Source: Leptodactylus fallax (lineage: Eukaryota > Chordata > Amphibia > Anura > Leptodactylidae). Taken from it: DNA of 64,000 nt. The stretch's first letter is position 1, and every line of letters starts with the position of its first letter. Under the pieces are notes generated by a model. It had not been told where the DNA came from. It did no database searches and saw only the letters and a list, made by a program, of their open reading frames with translations. The stretch is taken from the NCBI GenBank assembly GCA_947044405.1, contig CAMRHE010000017.1, positions 12,115,001 through 12,179,000 of the forward strand. Reading direction: 5' to 3'. The position numbers and the translations under genes are program-made. Positions 1-10,013 of this stretch are shown piece by piece.

Positions 1-696
1 AAAAATGGTTAAAAAAATTACAATTGGGAGATGACATTCAGTGATGAATTTGTTGTATATACACTGTAGGTTCTAGTGTAAACCAGCTGTGGCTGTAAGA
101 GACAGCCAATGTTGTCCTAAGCTTCATTTGTCTGTATAAACTGTTAATGTTGAATGTATTTCTGTGATTCTGTTCCTTTAAGACAGCAGCCATTGTAATT
201 GTGACATGATGCTGGAGTGACTCCCCCCCCCCCTTTTATGTCAGCTTGCCTGTTCTGCAGACAGAATGTGAGCAGAGAAGCAGGAAGTGACGAGACAGAG
301 AGCAGCAGCCATCTTAGCAAGTGTTGTATTGAACTGGTGTGGATATTTTTCTGTACAGCTAAGCTGTATCTTGGTCCAGAGACAAACAGATTGTAAAGAG
401 ACAACAGGACTAGTGAGTCCACGTGAAAGGAACTGTGCTCAGTGGCTGATCAGTGAGACTGACATTGTGACGGTGTATATGGATACCACAGATAGAGACT
501 CGCAGTGCTGTTGATGTACTGGACAGCACCTGCTAAACCCCGGCTTACATCCCAGCTCAGTGTATGGATTCGGCAGGACTGTCAGTGTGCTGAGTGGAAT
601 CTGCTGTTGGATTACATTGCATTCATTGGGTTTCCCTGTTAAAGAGGACTTCATTTCTCCCAAGATCCTGATAACAGTGAGGAGAGGACGTTTCAC

Positions 697-704
697 TATA
701 AAAG
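697..704 (+). promoter_or_regulatory. TATA box of the LTR promoter
   Basis: TATAAAAG is preceded by a GC-mixed stretch and lies about 370 bases before the LTR end. The same octamer is conserved at 7402-7409, 21098-21105 and 22208-22215 in the other three LTRs. A transcription start about 25-30 bases downstream (near 728) is inferred, not seen. Confidence 0.6.
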
Positions 705-978
705 AAAGGAACGACTTTGGGCCCCACCGCGCGCTTCTACAGACTGTAAGCGGTCCACCTGGACCACTGGGGAAAAGGGGGTGCACCCAAATGTGATGTC
801 AGGGTCAGTTAGGGATAGTTTTGAGTATATTGTTCATTCAGTGTCCATACTGCAGAATTGGACAGAGTAAAAGTAGAAACCATTGCAGAATTTGCCTTGA
901 AATTGTTCATGCTATATTGTATATTTTGCTTGTCTTTATCCCTGTCATTTTACCTTCAAATAGCCTTTATTAACTTAT

Positions 979-984
979 AGTAAA
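979..984 (+). terminator. Possible LTR poly(A) signal (AGTAAA)
   Basis: The LTR has no AATAAA in this stretch, but AGTAAA, a known weaker variant, lies about 88 bases before the LTR end. It is followed by the T-rich run TTCTTTTCTT and by GTGTGCGTTC, which resemble the downstream U/GU-rich element. All four LTR copies keep it. Confidence 0.4.
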
Positions 985-1070
985 TATATATTCTTTTCTT
1001 GAACTACCGCGTGTGCGTTCATTTCTGGTTGCGGAGACCAAACCACCTGCCTTGCTCTCGGTTCACAAAT

Positions 1071-1088
1071 TGGCGTAGTCGGCAGGAT
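1071..1088 (+). promoter_or_regulatory. Primer-binding site complementary to tRNA-Ser
   Basis: TGGCGTAGTCGGCAGGAT lies three bases after the 5' LTR. Its complement reads ATCCTGCCGACTACGCCA, which from memory matches the T-arm and acceptor end plus CCA of vertebrate tRNA-Ser (AGA/TGA) over all 18 bases. This is where minus-strand DNA synthesis would be primed. The same site is kept at 21472-21489 in the deleted copy. Confidence 0.85.
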
Positions 1089-1100
1089 CCGCTTACCAGA

Positions 1101-2126
1101 ATGGACGGTGACGCACCCGTTCGGGAGAATGGTGCTGGAGGAAGAATGCCAGCAGGGGCTATAATGAGTCAGTTAGCTAAATTTGATGGCAATAATATGT
1201 CAGTGAGTATGTGGGTGGAACAGATACGAATGATACAGCGAATGTACCAGACCGCACCAGAAGTACTAGTAGAGCTAGCAATATTGACATTACAAGGGGA
1301 TGCTAAGACCACGGTGATACTGAGGCCATTTGAACAAAGGCAGACATTTGAGCAAGTAGTCCAGATTCTAGAAACCATTTATGGAGAAACTGCATTGCTG
1401 GGGTCTCTGCAGGCTCGGTTCTTCCAGAGGGTACAACAGGAGAATGAAAGCCTTCCCCAATATGCAAATGCCCTACAAGAACTGCTCCGAGATATTCAAG
1501 TGAAGGAAAGAGGGGGCTCGCCAGCCTTCTGTAACCCTGATCGGACTCTCCGTGACCAGTTTGTCCTGGGGATACGTGACGGCAGTTTAACTGTGACTAT
1601 GCAGGATTTTATACGACGAGAGACTGATGCTAAATTCCATGATGTACAGGTAGAGGCCATCTCCCGTGCCAATAGTATGTTCCCGAAGCCCCAGACCGCA
1701 GTTGGAGTTACTTTGTCACAGGGGGCTAGTTCTGGCTCAGAGACAGTAGAAAAGGGGACGGTTAAAGAAATTCTCACAGTAATGCAGAAACTGCAAGAGC
1801 AAATGGAACACTTGCACACCCGTTGTGATGAACATTCTATGAAAATTGCAGACTTCCAGAAAACTGGAGGTGAAAGGGTGAGCCGTCCATACCCAGAAAA
1901 TCAGAATCACCCACCACCCCGCTGGAGGGATGAGGATAGGACCTACCGAAGGGGTCCAAATCAGTTAATGCAGTGCTCAGGAGAAATCGAAGGGGCTTAC
2001 TGAAGGGGCCCAAACAGATGGCCAGAACGACGGGAGATACGCTGCTGGGAGTGTGGACGGATGGGCCACGTTGCTGCTAGATGTCCAGAGCAGCGACAAA
2101 CTTATGAGAGACCGCCGTTAAACTGA
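1101..2126 (+). pseudogene. gag: gag, capsid plus zinc knuckle, interrupted by an in-frame TGA
   Basis: The start is the ATG at 1101, with A at -3 and G at +4. Upstream codons in this frame cross the PBS and LTR and are not credible coding sequence. The first 300 codons include a capsid-like region (about residues 18-200) with WVEQIRMIQ, a LQGDA-type motif and ESLPQYANALQELL. These resemble the PNMA-like Gag group of vertebrate Gypsy elements. A short helical segment (LTVMQKLQEQMEHLHTR) and an Arg/Pro-rich stretch follow. A TGA at 2001-2003 ends the reading. The frame then stays open for 40 codons and encodes a CX2CX4HX4C zinc knuckle (C315, C318, H323, C328; bases 2043-2084) before the TGA at 2124-2126. 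Gag would package RNA in cytoplasmic particles. In this copy the nucleic-acid-binding part is cut off unless the stop is read through. Confidence 0.85.
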
Positions 2127-3349
2127 AGTCCCCTGCTGCTGTAGGGCGTGTAGTAGGGGAGACTGACAAGGAGACTATGTGGGGAGAATGCCCTAATGAT
2201 GACCTGATCGCTGCAAGTCCTGTTATACAGGTGGAAATGGAGGGTATTCCGGTTACCGGGATGATTGACACGGGTTCCCAAGTAACGACCTTGAGTAGAG
2301 ACTGTTATGAACGGTACTTCCAGCAACATGTGAAATATGATCCCCATACATTCGTACGAGTGGTCGCAGCTAACCAGTTACCAGTTCCAGTCGTGGGAGT
2401 GGCCTGGATGAATGTCCGGGTATGTGGCCAAGATCTGGGTAGGAAAGGCATTGTGGTGGTACAGGAGTCACATGAAGTAAAGGTCCCTGTCATTTTGGGG
2501 ATGAATGTGTTAAAAGAATTAGATCAGATCCTCTTTGAAAAGAAAGGTCACGGTTATTGGAAAGAAACCACCACCCATCGGCCTACTCAAACAGCTTTCC
2601 AGCGGCTGATCCGGACATGTGGCTTACAGAAAAGTTCGGATGCGCAGCGTCCTCTGGCTCGAATTTCAGTTCCTTTGCATACAAAAGTTACACTGCCACC
2701 CAGTCGGGAGACAATAGTGTCTATGCCCGTAGGCACCTGTCGGAAACTAGAGGGCATAGCTGTGTTGGTAGAACCACTGCAGGCAGCCGAAGGAGGTGTT
2801 GATCCGCTAGTGGCCCGTTCCTTGGCAATAGTTCGCAATGGAAGAGTACCACTTCGATGTGTAAACACTCAGGACCAGAGTGTGGACCTGACCCCAGGGA
2901 GGCAGCTGGCTAACATCTATGTGACTCCGGAGGAAGTAAGGAAAGTAACTCCAATGCAGCTGAAGCCGACTGAAAGGGATGAGTGGACCGTAACTGTGTC
3001 CATGGGAGAAGATGAGGAACCCACCTCTGAATGGAATGGCCGTGCAATTCGAGAACAGATGAAGATGGATGCAAGTTCATGTTCTCTGGAATGTGTGCAG
3101 AAGGTAGATGAACTGTTGTGGGAGAACCGAGCCGCCTTTTCACGGTATGCTGAAGATTTTGGATGTACCACAGGGATCTACCATGAGATTCCCACAGGAG
3201 ACACCCCTCCAATTAGAGAGCGCTACCGACAAATTCCTCCACAGTTGTATCAGGAAGTAAAAGAACTGTTAGCTAAGATGCTACAGGGTGGGATCATCCA
3301 AGAAAGCCAGAGTCCCTGGGCAGCTCCTGTGGTGTTAGTAAGAAAAAAA
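2108..3349 (+). pseudogene. pol: pol part 1: aspartic protease, linker and N-terminal reverse transcriptase
   Basis: The frame is open from 2108 (-1 relative to gag), with no ATG needed if made by frameshifting; the first ATG is at 2177. Counting from that ATG, the retropepsin motif MIDTGSQVTT places the catalytic Asp at residue 31 (bases 2267-2269). The second-half motif VILGMNVL follows at about residues 105-112. About 200 residues of beta-rich linker with RSLAIVRNG come next, then the RT entry segment: DFGCTTGIYHEIPTGD, RYRQIPP, and GGIIQESQSPWAAPVVLVRK. The reading ends at about 3349, where the next residues would normally be the KDG-type start of RT motif 1. Instead the sequence turns into G runs. 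The RT palm with its YXDD-type catalytic motif is not in this window, so this is a fragment as assembled. Confidence 0.88.
2117..2123 (+). promoter_or_regulatory. Candidate -1 ribosomal frameshift heptamer GTTAAAC
   Basis: In the gag frame the codons read TTA AAC followed directly by the TGA at 2124. One base back they read GTT AAA and run on into pol, whose frame is open from 2108. G UUA AAC is a non-standard but documented -1 slippery sequence in arteriviruses. Its position exactly at the end of gag, with pol in the -1 frame, fits programmed Gag-Pol synthesis. No downstream pseudoknot was worked out. Confidence 0.5.
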
Positions 3350-4652
3350 AGGGGGCCCGGGGGTTTGGGGGGGGTTGGGGGGAAGGAAAGTGGAGGGGGG
3401 GGGGGGATTTCTTTAAAAAGGGCGGTTGTTTGGGGGAGGGAGGGAAAAATAGAGGCGCAGAGCGGGGGCCCCTTGCCTCGGATTGAGGAGTCCCTCTCAG
3501 CGCTGGGGAGAGCCCGGGTCGGTCTCCCTCCCCACGAGTGGGGCGGGGGGGGGTGGGGGGGGGGGGGGGGGCAAAAAAGGCGGGGGGGGGGCGGGCTTCC
3601 GCCCGGGGGTGGGGGGAAACGGAAGGTGGCGGGCGGGCGGGGGGGTGGGAAACGGGGCGGGGGCGCGGGGGGGGGGGGGGGGGGGAGGGGGCGGGGGCAC
3701 CTAAGTTGGCGCTCTCCCCCTCTTGGTTGGGGGTATAGTTTATGTTGTGCGCGCGGTGGGGGACCCCCCCCCGCGGGGGGGGGGGGGATGGGGAGGGGGG
3801 GGGGGGGGGGGGGGGGGAAAACCCGGCAAAAAATGGGGGGCGTTCCTTTTTAAGATTAATGGGGGGGGCGCGGGGGGGGGGGGGGGGGGGGGGGGGCAAC
3901 GAGGGGGCGGCAGGGGGGGGGGGGCGGAGGGCCCCCCCCGCCCGCCCGGGGGGGGGGGGGGGGGGGGGGGGGGGTGGGGGGGTCTTTTAGGGGGGTTTTT
4001 ATGGAGCGGCCCCCGGGGGGGCCCCCCCTCTCCCCCCCCCCCCCCCCCCGCGCCCGGGGGGGGGGGGGCGGGGCCGGGGGGGGGGGGGCGGGGGGGGGGA
4101 CAAGATCTGGCTAGTGGGTTTTGGCGGGGGCCGGGGGCCCCAAAAAAAAAGGGGGGAGGGGCCTTCCCCCTCCCCCCGGGGCTATCCGAATTTTACCGGG
4201 CGCCCCCCGGGGGGGGAAGCGCCCCCGGGGCGTTTCGGCGGTTGGTGGGGGAGTGCCGGGGCGCCTCCTTTTTTGGGTTCCCCCCCTCCTTTTTGGTTGT
4301 TTTTTTTTTTTTTTGCCGGCCTTGGGGGCCCCCCCCCCCCGGGGGGGGGGGTTATTTTGAGGGGGGGGGGGGGCGGGGGCGCAATAAAAGCCCGTTAATG
4401 TGTGGTGTTTTTCCTTATTTTTTTGTTTGGGTGGGCCGCGGGGGGGGGGGGGGGGGGGGGGGGGCAAGGGGGGGGGAGGGGGGGGCCGGGATGGGCCGCC
4501 CCCCCCGCCCCGCGGGGGGGGGGGGGGGGCGTTCGTTGTCGCCGGCGGTTTTTTTTGTTTTTTTTTTTTTTTGGCGGCGGCGGCGGCCGCCCCCCCCCCC
4601 CCCGCCCCCGGTGCGCCCGGGGGGCGGGCGGGGGGGGGGGGGCGGGGAAAAA
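3350..4652. other. Poly-G/poly-C low-complexity block replacing the RT core (probable assembly artefact)
   Basis: About 1.3 kb is mostly runs of G with some C, A and T homopolymers, inside what should be the RT palm and thumb. It starts right after the codons for VVLVRK and stops right before those for AFQALKDAL in RNase H. No other part of the window has this composition except 5197-5634 in the same gene. Gly-rich and Pro-rich open frames here are by-products of homopolymers. Failed consensus or dark-cycle-like base calling over a high-copy repeat is the likeliest cause. Confidence 0.85.
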
Positions 4653-5196
4653 AAAAGCCTTCCAGGCATTAAAGGATGCACTGACAACAGCCCCAATCTT
4701 GGCATATGCTGATTACCACTTGCCGTTCCAGCTGTATACGGATGCAAGCCTGTATGGTCTTGGAGCAGTGCTTTCCCAGCTTCAGGATGGCCAGGAGAGG
4801 GTCATAGCGTACGGCAGCCGGTCTTTGAGAGATTCTGAAAGAAACCCCGAGAATTATAGTTCATTTAAGTTGGAGCTGTTGGCACTGGTATGGGCCATGA
4901 CCGAGAAATTCTCTGAATATTTGACCGGTGCTGAAGTTTTAGTACTGACTGACAACAACCCACTAGCTCACCTGGAAAATGCCAAGCTCGGGGCGTTAGA
5001 GCAGAGGTGGATAGCCCGAATGACTAAGTTCAATTACCGCATTAAGCATCGGTCCAAGACAGAGAACCAGAATGCTGACGGGCTTTCTAGGGTAACCGCC
5101 CAGACCCCCACAGTAGACGTGGATCATGAGTTGGAGCATGTGGAGGTGCCCGACTTCAGCAGATTTTCACAGGCCTTGGCCGCCGCCTATCAGTTT
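4653..5196 (+). pseudogene. pol: pol part 2: RT connection and RNase H domain
   Basis: The reading resumes at AFQALKDALTTAPILAYADY, the typical end of Ty3/Gypsy RT. RNase H follows with FQLYTDASLYGLGAVLSQ (first catalytic Asp), the Glu in FKLELLALVWAM and the Asp in VLVLTDNNPLAHL. The His-containing tail reads NYRIKHRSKTENQNADGLSR, where ADGLSR is a usual end signature of Gypsy RNase H. About 35 residues of linker follow before the second G block. The frame differs from part 1 only because the intervening block has arbitrary length. The domain itself has no stop or frameshift. Confidence 0.88.
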
Positions 5197-5634
5197 GGGG
5201 TGGGGGGGGGCGGGAGGGGGCCCTTTTTTTGGTCCCCCCGCGGGGGGAGGGGGCACAAAAAAAACAAACCCGGGGGGGGGGGGGGGGGGGGGGCAGGGGG
5301 GGGGGGGAGGGGCGGGAGGCCCGGGGGAGGGGAAAGAAAAGAGGGAGACGGGGGGAATTTTTTGTTGTGGGGGGGGGGAAAAGGGGGGGGGGAAAAGGGG
5401 GGGGGTGCGGGGGGGGGTTTTCTTCTTCTGGGGGCGTTTGGTCAAATTATGGTGGGTGGGGGGGGGGGCGGCCGGCGGTGGGGGGTGGGGGGCCTTAAAA
5501 AAAGAATTTGGACTTGTGGGGGGGGGGGTGTTTCCGCCTGGGTCTTGCGAAAGGAAGGGGGGGGGGCGGGTGGAAAAAAAAAGCCCCCCCCCCCACCCCC
5601 CCGGGCCCCGGAACCAATAAAACAAAATGCCCCC
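5197..5634. other. Second poly-G/poly-C block replacing the integrase N-terminus (probable artefact)
   Basis: About 440 bases of G runs with short C, A and T runs begin after AAAYQF of the RNase H-integrase linker and end at codons for RYCLVMVDHF of the integrase core. The HHCC zinc-binding domain expected here is missing. Its composition matches 3350-4652. Confidence 0.85.
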
Positions 5635-6785
5635 CAAGGTATTGCCTCGTAATGGTGGATCACTTCACCAAATTTGCGGTGGTAACCGCCACCAAGGACC
5701 AGACAGCTGAGTCAGCAGCTCGTGCTCTGTGCCAAGATTTCATTCGAGTATATGGGTGCCCTAAACGCATCCACTCCGACCAGGGTGCCTGCTTTGAGGG
5801 ACACGTAATGAAAGAAGTTCAACGTATCTACGGGATAAAGAAGTCGCACACGACTCCATACCACCCTCAGGGAAATGGGGCCTGTGAAAGATTCAACAGA
5901 ACTCTGCTACAGATGCTGCGGACTCTGGAGGAAGACAAGAAGTTACAGTGGCCTCAGTTCTTGTCTGAAATGGTGTGGGCCTATAACAATCAGGTCCATT
6001 CTACAACGGGGTACTCTCCTTATACACTTCTCTTTGGGCGGTCTGGGCGAAGTGTAGGAGAATTACAGTTGGATGATGTGGATGGGTTCCCTCCGAGGGA
6101 TCCAACCTCTTGGGTGCGGGCGCACCGGCAGAGACTTGAGACGATCCATCGATTGGTGCGGCAGCGCCTGCAAGAACATCCCCATCCTGATAAGACCCCA
6201 GTGCAAGAAGCACCATTGCAACCAGGCGACCTGGTGCTAGTTCGTGTCAAGAAACCCCAAGGGAAATTGGAAAGCCGATGGGAGGCTTTGCCGTATCGTG
6301 TTGTTGGCCGCAAGTATGCAAATGGGCCAGTGTACCAGGTCCAGAAAGAAGGAACTGATTGTGTTCGAGTACTTCACCGAAATATGTTGCGCCTGTGTCA
6401 TTCTGAAGGGACAAATCATGATGGGCTTGCCAATGTGAATGAGCTCCCACAGTCAGAGAATAGAGGTGCGGAATGGGCCTCAGACGAGGAGGATGATTGT
6501 TGGCCGATCCCTGCTCCTGGGGATGTTCCACCTGTGACTACTGTATCTCCGGCCTGTGCCCCCTCTGGTGCGGAATCCGCTGGTCCTTCTCAACCCATAG
6601 CTGCAGCACCCCATAATATACCACCGGTCCTCAGACGGACCACTAGGCCAAATGCTGGTATTCCCCCTGTTCGGTATGCGCAGGATGAGTTTGTTTGGCC
6701 TGCCATACATCGGTATACTACCACCCTGTGCATAAAAGTACAACCCTCTGGATATACAGTCATAGGCAGGGACTGCCAATCTTAA
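5635..6785 (+). CDS. pol: pol part 3: integrase catalytic core and C-terminal domain (partial)
   Basis: The DDE integrase core inserts the element cDNA into chromosomes. Its catalytic residues are visible: Asp in VMVDHFTKF (5658-5660), Asp in IHSDQGACF (5778-5780), and Glu in GNGACERFNR (5886-5888), exactly 35 residues after the second Asp (D,D35E). WAYNNQVHSTTGYSPYTLLFGR is the usual end of a Gypsy core. The C-terminal domain contains LQPGDLVLVRV and YRVVGRKYANGPVYQVQ, a GPY/F-like module. No chromodomain is seen. A Pro/Ala-rich tail of about 130 residues ends at the TAA 6783-6785. The reading frame is intact from 5635 to the stop, but the N-terminal HHCC part is lost in the G block. Confidence 0.9.
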
Positions 6786-6797
6786 AGTGGGGGGGAA
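6784..6797 (+). promoter_or_regulatory. Polypurine tract
   Basis: AAAGTGGGGGGGAA lies directly before the 3' LTR and overlaps the pol stop region. It is the expected plus-strand primer site. The deleted copy keeps the same tract at 21587-21600. Confidence 0.8.
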
Positions 6798-6799
6798 TA

Positions 6800-7772
6800 T
6801 GTAAGAGACAGCCAATGTTGTCCTAAGCTTCATTTGTCTGTATAAACTGTTAATGTTGAATGTATTTCTGTGATTCTGTTCCTTTAAGACAGCAGCCATT
6901 GTAATTGTGACATGATGCTGGAGTGACTCCCCCCCCCCTTTTATGTCAGCTTGCCTGTTCTGCAGACAGAATGTGAGCAGAGAAGCAGGAAGTGACGAGA
7001 CAGAGAGCAGCAGCCATCTTAGCAAGTGTTGTATTGAACTGGTGTGGATATTTTTCTGTACAGCTAAGCTGTATCTTGGTCCAGAGACAAACAGAGTGTA
7101 AAGAGACAACAGGACTAGTGAGTCCACGTGAAAGGAACTGTGCTCAGTGGCTGATCAGTGAGACTGACATTGTGACGGTGTATATGGATACCACAGATAG
7201 AGACTCGCAGTGCTGTTGATGTACTGGACAGCACCTGCTAAACCCCGGCTTACATCCCAGCTCAGTGTATGGATTCGGCAGGACTGTCAGTGTGCTGAGT
7301 GGAATCTGCTGTTGGATTACATTGCATTCATTGGGTTTCCCTGTTAAAGAGGACTTCATTTCTCCCAAGATCCTGATAACAGTGAGGAGAGGACGTTTCA
7401 CTATAAAAGAAAGGAACGACTTTGGGCCCCACCGCGCGCTTCTACAGACTGTAAGCGGTCCACCTGGACCACTGGGGAAAAGGGGGTGCACCCAAATGTG
7501 ATGTCAGGGTCAGTTAGGGATAGTTTTGAGTATATTGTTCATTCAGTGTCCATACCGCAGAATTGGACAGAGTAAAAGTAGAAACCATTGCAGAATTTGC
7601 CTTGAAATTGTTCATGCTATATTGTATATTTTGCTTGTCTTTATCCCTGTCATTTTACCTTCAAATAGCCTTTATTAACTTATAGTAAATATATATTCTT
7701 TTCTTGAACTACCGCGTGTGCGTTCATTTCTGGTTGCGGAGACCAAACCACCTGCCTTGCTCTCGGTTCACA
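6800..7772 (+). repeat. 3' LTR of element 1
   Basis: This 973-bp repeat is nearly identical to 94-1067, with TATA box at 7402-7409. It is followed immediately by the 4-bp target duplication TGGC at 7773-7776. Confidence 0.96.
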
Positions 7773-7776
7773 TGGC

Positions 7777-8653
7777 CTTGAAGAGGTTAAATGGCTTTTT
7801 CAATCACACAAAGCATCTTCCCAGTTTGGGGTCTTCTGTGCGTCTTAGGGGCACTGTTCTTTCTTGTATAAAGCCTTGACCTTGGAGTACAATGAGGCCG
7901 GACAGATAGTTTGATTGCACCTGGTATTATTATGTGTGCGCTTCACGGCCGCAGAGCAAATCCCGTCAGGCAGACGGCATCGCGGGGGTTCACTTAATGG
8001 CCGCAAAAGCAGCTGACTTCCCTCATTGTACTGACTTATGCCCCACTGACATTCATTATTTTCATGCAACATTGTTGTCTGTGTTCTATAAAACTCGACT
8101 GATGTCATGGCTGAAAGCTTCTCCGTATTAGATAAAAAAAAAAATCTGAATTTTCAGATCAAGGAAGCAGGCTTTAGATTCAGGATTAAATGGACCTTGT
8201 CAATGAGAATCAAACGCTCTAGCCCGCCGTGACCACCCTACAAAGCGTTCATCAGCCAACGCGGATTATTGCCTGGGATTTCATGGAATTTGAACAATAC
8301 CTGTGATCTGCTACCCATAGCGCAAGAAGCCATGTTTGATCATCTCTAGTAAACATCGTACTAGTCTGAGCTCCCAATGGGTCTGAGACAAGTGATTTAT
8401 TATTCACAAGTAGAGATAATAATCTGAAGTGATGATGTGTATCTGTTTACCCGCAGGCTCAGGCAAGGCTTAGTTCAACCCCATGCTTTACACTGCAGCT
8501 ATACTTATTTCAATTTATTGCTGTGTAAGAGCACAAGCCAAGCAGAAAGTACAGCAAATGGAAGGAGAAATGATTGCAAGATTGCATTATTCTATTCCAA
8601 GAAGTATAAGAGTGAATTTAAAGGGAATCTGGGAGACCAGAACCCACGCTTCA
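7777..8653. other. Non-coding, nothing recognised
   Basis: Mixed-composition sequence with no repeat structure, exon-like frame or RNA gene that I can support. Short open frames here are isolated and lack codon structure. Confidence 0.6.
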
Positions 8654-8915
8654 GATAGATAGGTTAGGGTCACCTTATAGATAGGTTAGAGTCACCTGAA
8701 TCAAACAGTGTTTTCTCCTTGTGAATCGCTGTCTCTGTTGCCAAGATATTGCCGTTTTTGGCATATGCAAGGAACTCTTTGGAGCAACGAAGGCTGCCAT
8801 TGCTCCAAAGAGCTCATTTGCATATTGACCAAAAGAGCAATATCTCGGCGACGGAGACAACAATTCAAAAGGGGTAAACACCATTGGATTTAGGTGACCC
8901 TAACCTGTCTGTCCG
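8654..8915. mobile_element. Palindromic MITE, AGGTTAGGGTCACC family, copy 1
   Basis: The left arm runs from AGATAGATAGGTTAGGGTCA to CTTTGGAGCAA. The right arm is its imperfect reverse complement, from TTGCTCCAAAGAGCTC to GGTGACCCTAACCTGTCT. The arms are about 100 bp and centred near 8795. The left terminus is duplicated in tandem. A second, internally shortened copy lies at 55519-55698. It is a non-coding foldback element; the superfamily is not assigned. Confidence 0.75.
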
Positions 8916-10013
8916 CAGATTCAGTTGCTATGCTGGGCTCTGATGACAGACTCCTTTTGTTTAACCACAGACTCACTCATCCCCTATGCTTTACACTGAA
9001 CCTCTGCTCATTTAAAGTGTACCTTTCACCACCTCTGCAACCTCCAACTCTTTGTATCTTTCAATTGGTGGCGCTCCACTGATGGCATGAGGTCCGCACC
9101 CCATTCACAGTCTGAGCAGTCGGACCCCACCTTTCATATAGATATCCCCTACCTTATTGAGAGGGGATAACTTCTAAAGCCGTCCATATGAACCAATGTA
9201 CATTTTTTTACAAAGAGTGCAAGACTTTGTAATCCTTTTCCCCCAAAGCCATTTCCTTTTTGTTTTATATTCTTCACCTTCCAAACTCCGCAACTTTTTT
9301 ACTTTTCTCTTCACAAATCAGGGCATGTTTGTTTGTGGGACTTAATGTATTTCCTAATGTCACCATTTAATATTCTATACCATATACAGGGAAGATGGAA
9401 AAAAAAATTCTGAAGAGGATAAAATTGGAAAGATTTCTAAAGCCTTCTCAAAACATAACCCCACTCAACCAGATCTTTTGACTCGTGCTTATAGAATGTC
9501 TTTTCTAGAATTCTGGAATACCCCTTTAAGTCGACAGCTAAGACAAGAAATATTCACACATTGTAGTTGAAAGGAAAATATAAATTGCTAATTTTACCTT
9601 CCAGAAATAGAGCAAAGTTTGTATAATGTAAGTCATTAGCGCTCAGATCTGTCACTAAATTTACAAGCGGCTTAGACAATATATTTACACAAGCTCGCTG
9701 TGTCCTTCTTTCAACGTCTGTTTTATTGTCTTAAATCCTCTCCCTTGGGTTGTTTAACCCAATTACCAATCTGAGCAAAACGCGAATTGTATTCATTGTG
9801 TAGAACACATTTTATTGGTGACATATGTTGGTTGCGTAGCTCAGATACTCACAATTTCTCTCATTTTCTCATTAGGAATCATAATAGTTTTCTATAGGTT
9901 TGTATGATTTTTTATTTTTTTTTTACATACATTGACATTAGTACATTGACCATACAACAGGAGAGACTGGGGAGGCTATACAAATATGATTATTTAAAGG
10001 GAATTATTATTTA
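8916..10013. other. Non-coding with small repeat fragments
   Basis: Around 9010-9045 is a short match to the end of the GGACCTTTCACCACCTCC foldback family (compare 36741 and 45995), and 9140-9180 resembles a dispersed GGGGATAACTT-type repeat end. No gene is seen. AT-rich runs occupy 9890-9960. Confidence 0.5.

Larger units (their letters stand above)
94..1067 (+). repeat. 5' LTR of element 1
   Basis: This 974-bp terminal repeat starts TG and ends CA. It matches 6800-7772 with two substitutions and one C-run length difference, and matches 20496-21468 and 21603-22578 at slightly lower identity. A TATA box at 697-704 and a weak poly(A) signal at 979-984 place U3 at about 94-727, R at about 728-1000 and U5 in the remainder. 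Short open frames in the LTR recur in all four copies only because the DNA is repeated. Confidence 0.96.
90..7776 (+). mobile_element. Ty3/Gypsy LTR retrotransposon, near-complete young copy (element 1)
   Basis: The copy has two LTRs (94-1067 and 6800-7772) that begin TGTAAGAG and end TTCACA, flanked by a 4-bp direct repeat TGGC at 90-93 and 7773-7776. Between them lie, in order, a tRNA-Ser primer-binding site, gag, protease, the start of RT, RNase H, integrase and a polypurine tract. The order PR-RT-RH-IN is that of Ty3/Gypsy (Metaviridae) and not of Copia. Only 14 bases separate the pol stop from the 3' LTR, so there is no env gene. The LTRs differ by two substitutions (gattgt/gagtgt near 392, ctgcag/ccgcag near 852) and one base in a C run, so the insertion is recent. 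Two low-complexity G blocks interrupt pol and gag carries a stop, so this copy as written cannot encode its enzymes. Confidence 0.96.

Noticed and set aside
439..786. A 115-codon minus-strand frame and a 78-codon plus-strand frame repeated four times in the window
   Set aside because: They lie within the LTR and are repeated only because the LTR is. They overlap the TATA box and have no domain.
3294..4747. Long Gly-rich or Pro-rich open frames on both strands
   Set aside because: They are translations of G and C homopolymers in the suspected artefact blocks and have no family signature outside the real pol segments they run into.
6786..6799. env gene between pol and the 3' LTR
   Set aside because: Only 14 bases separate the pol stop from the LTR, so there is no room for one.
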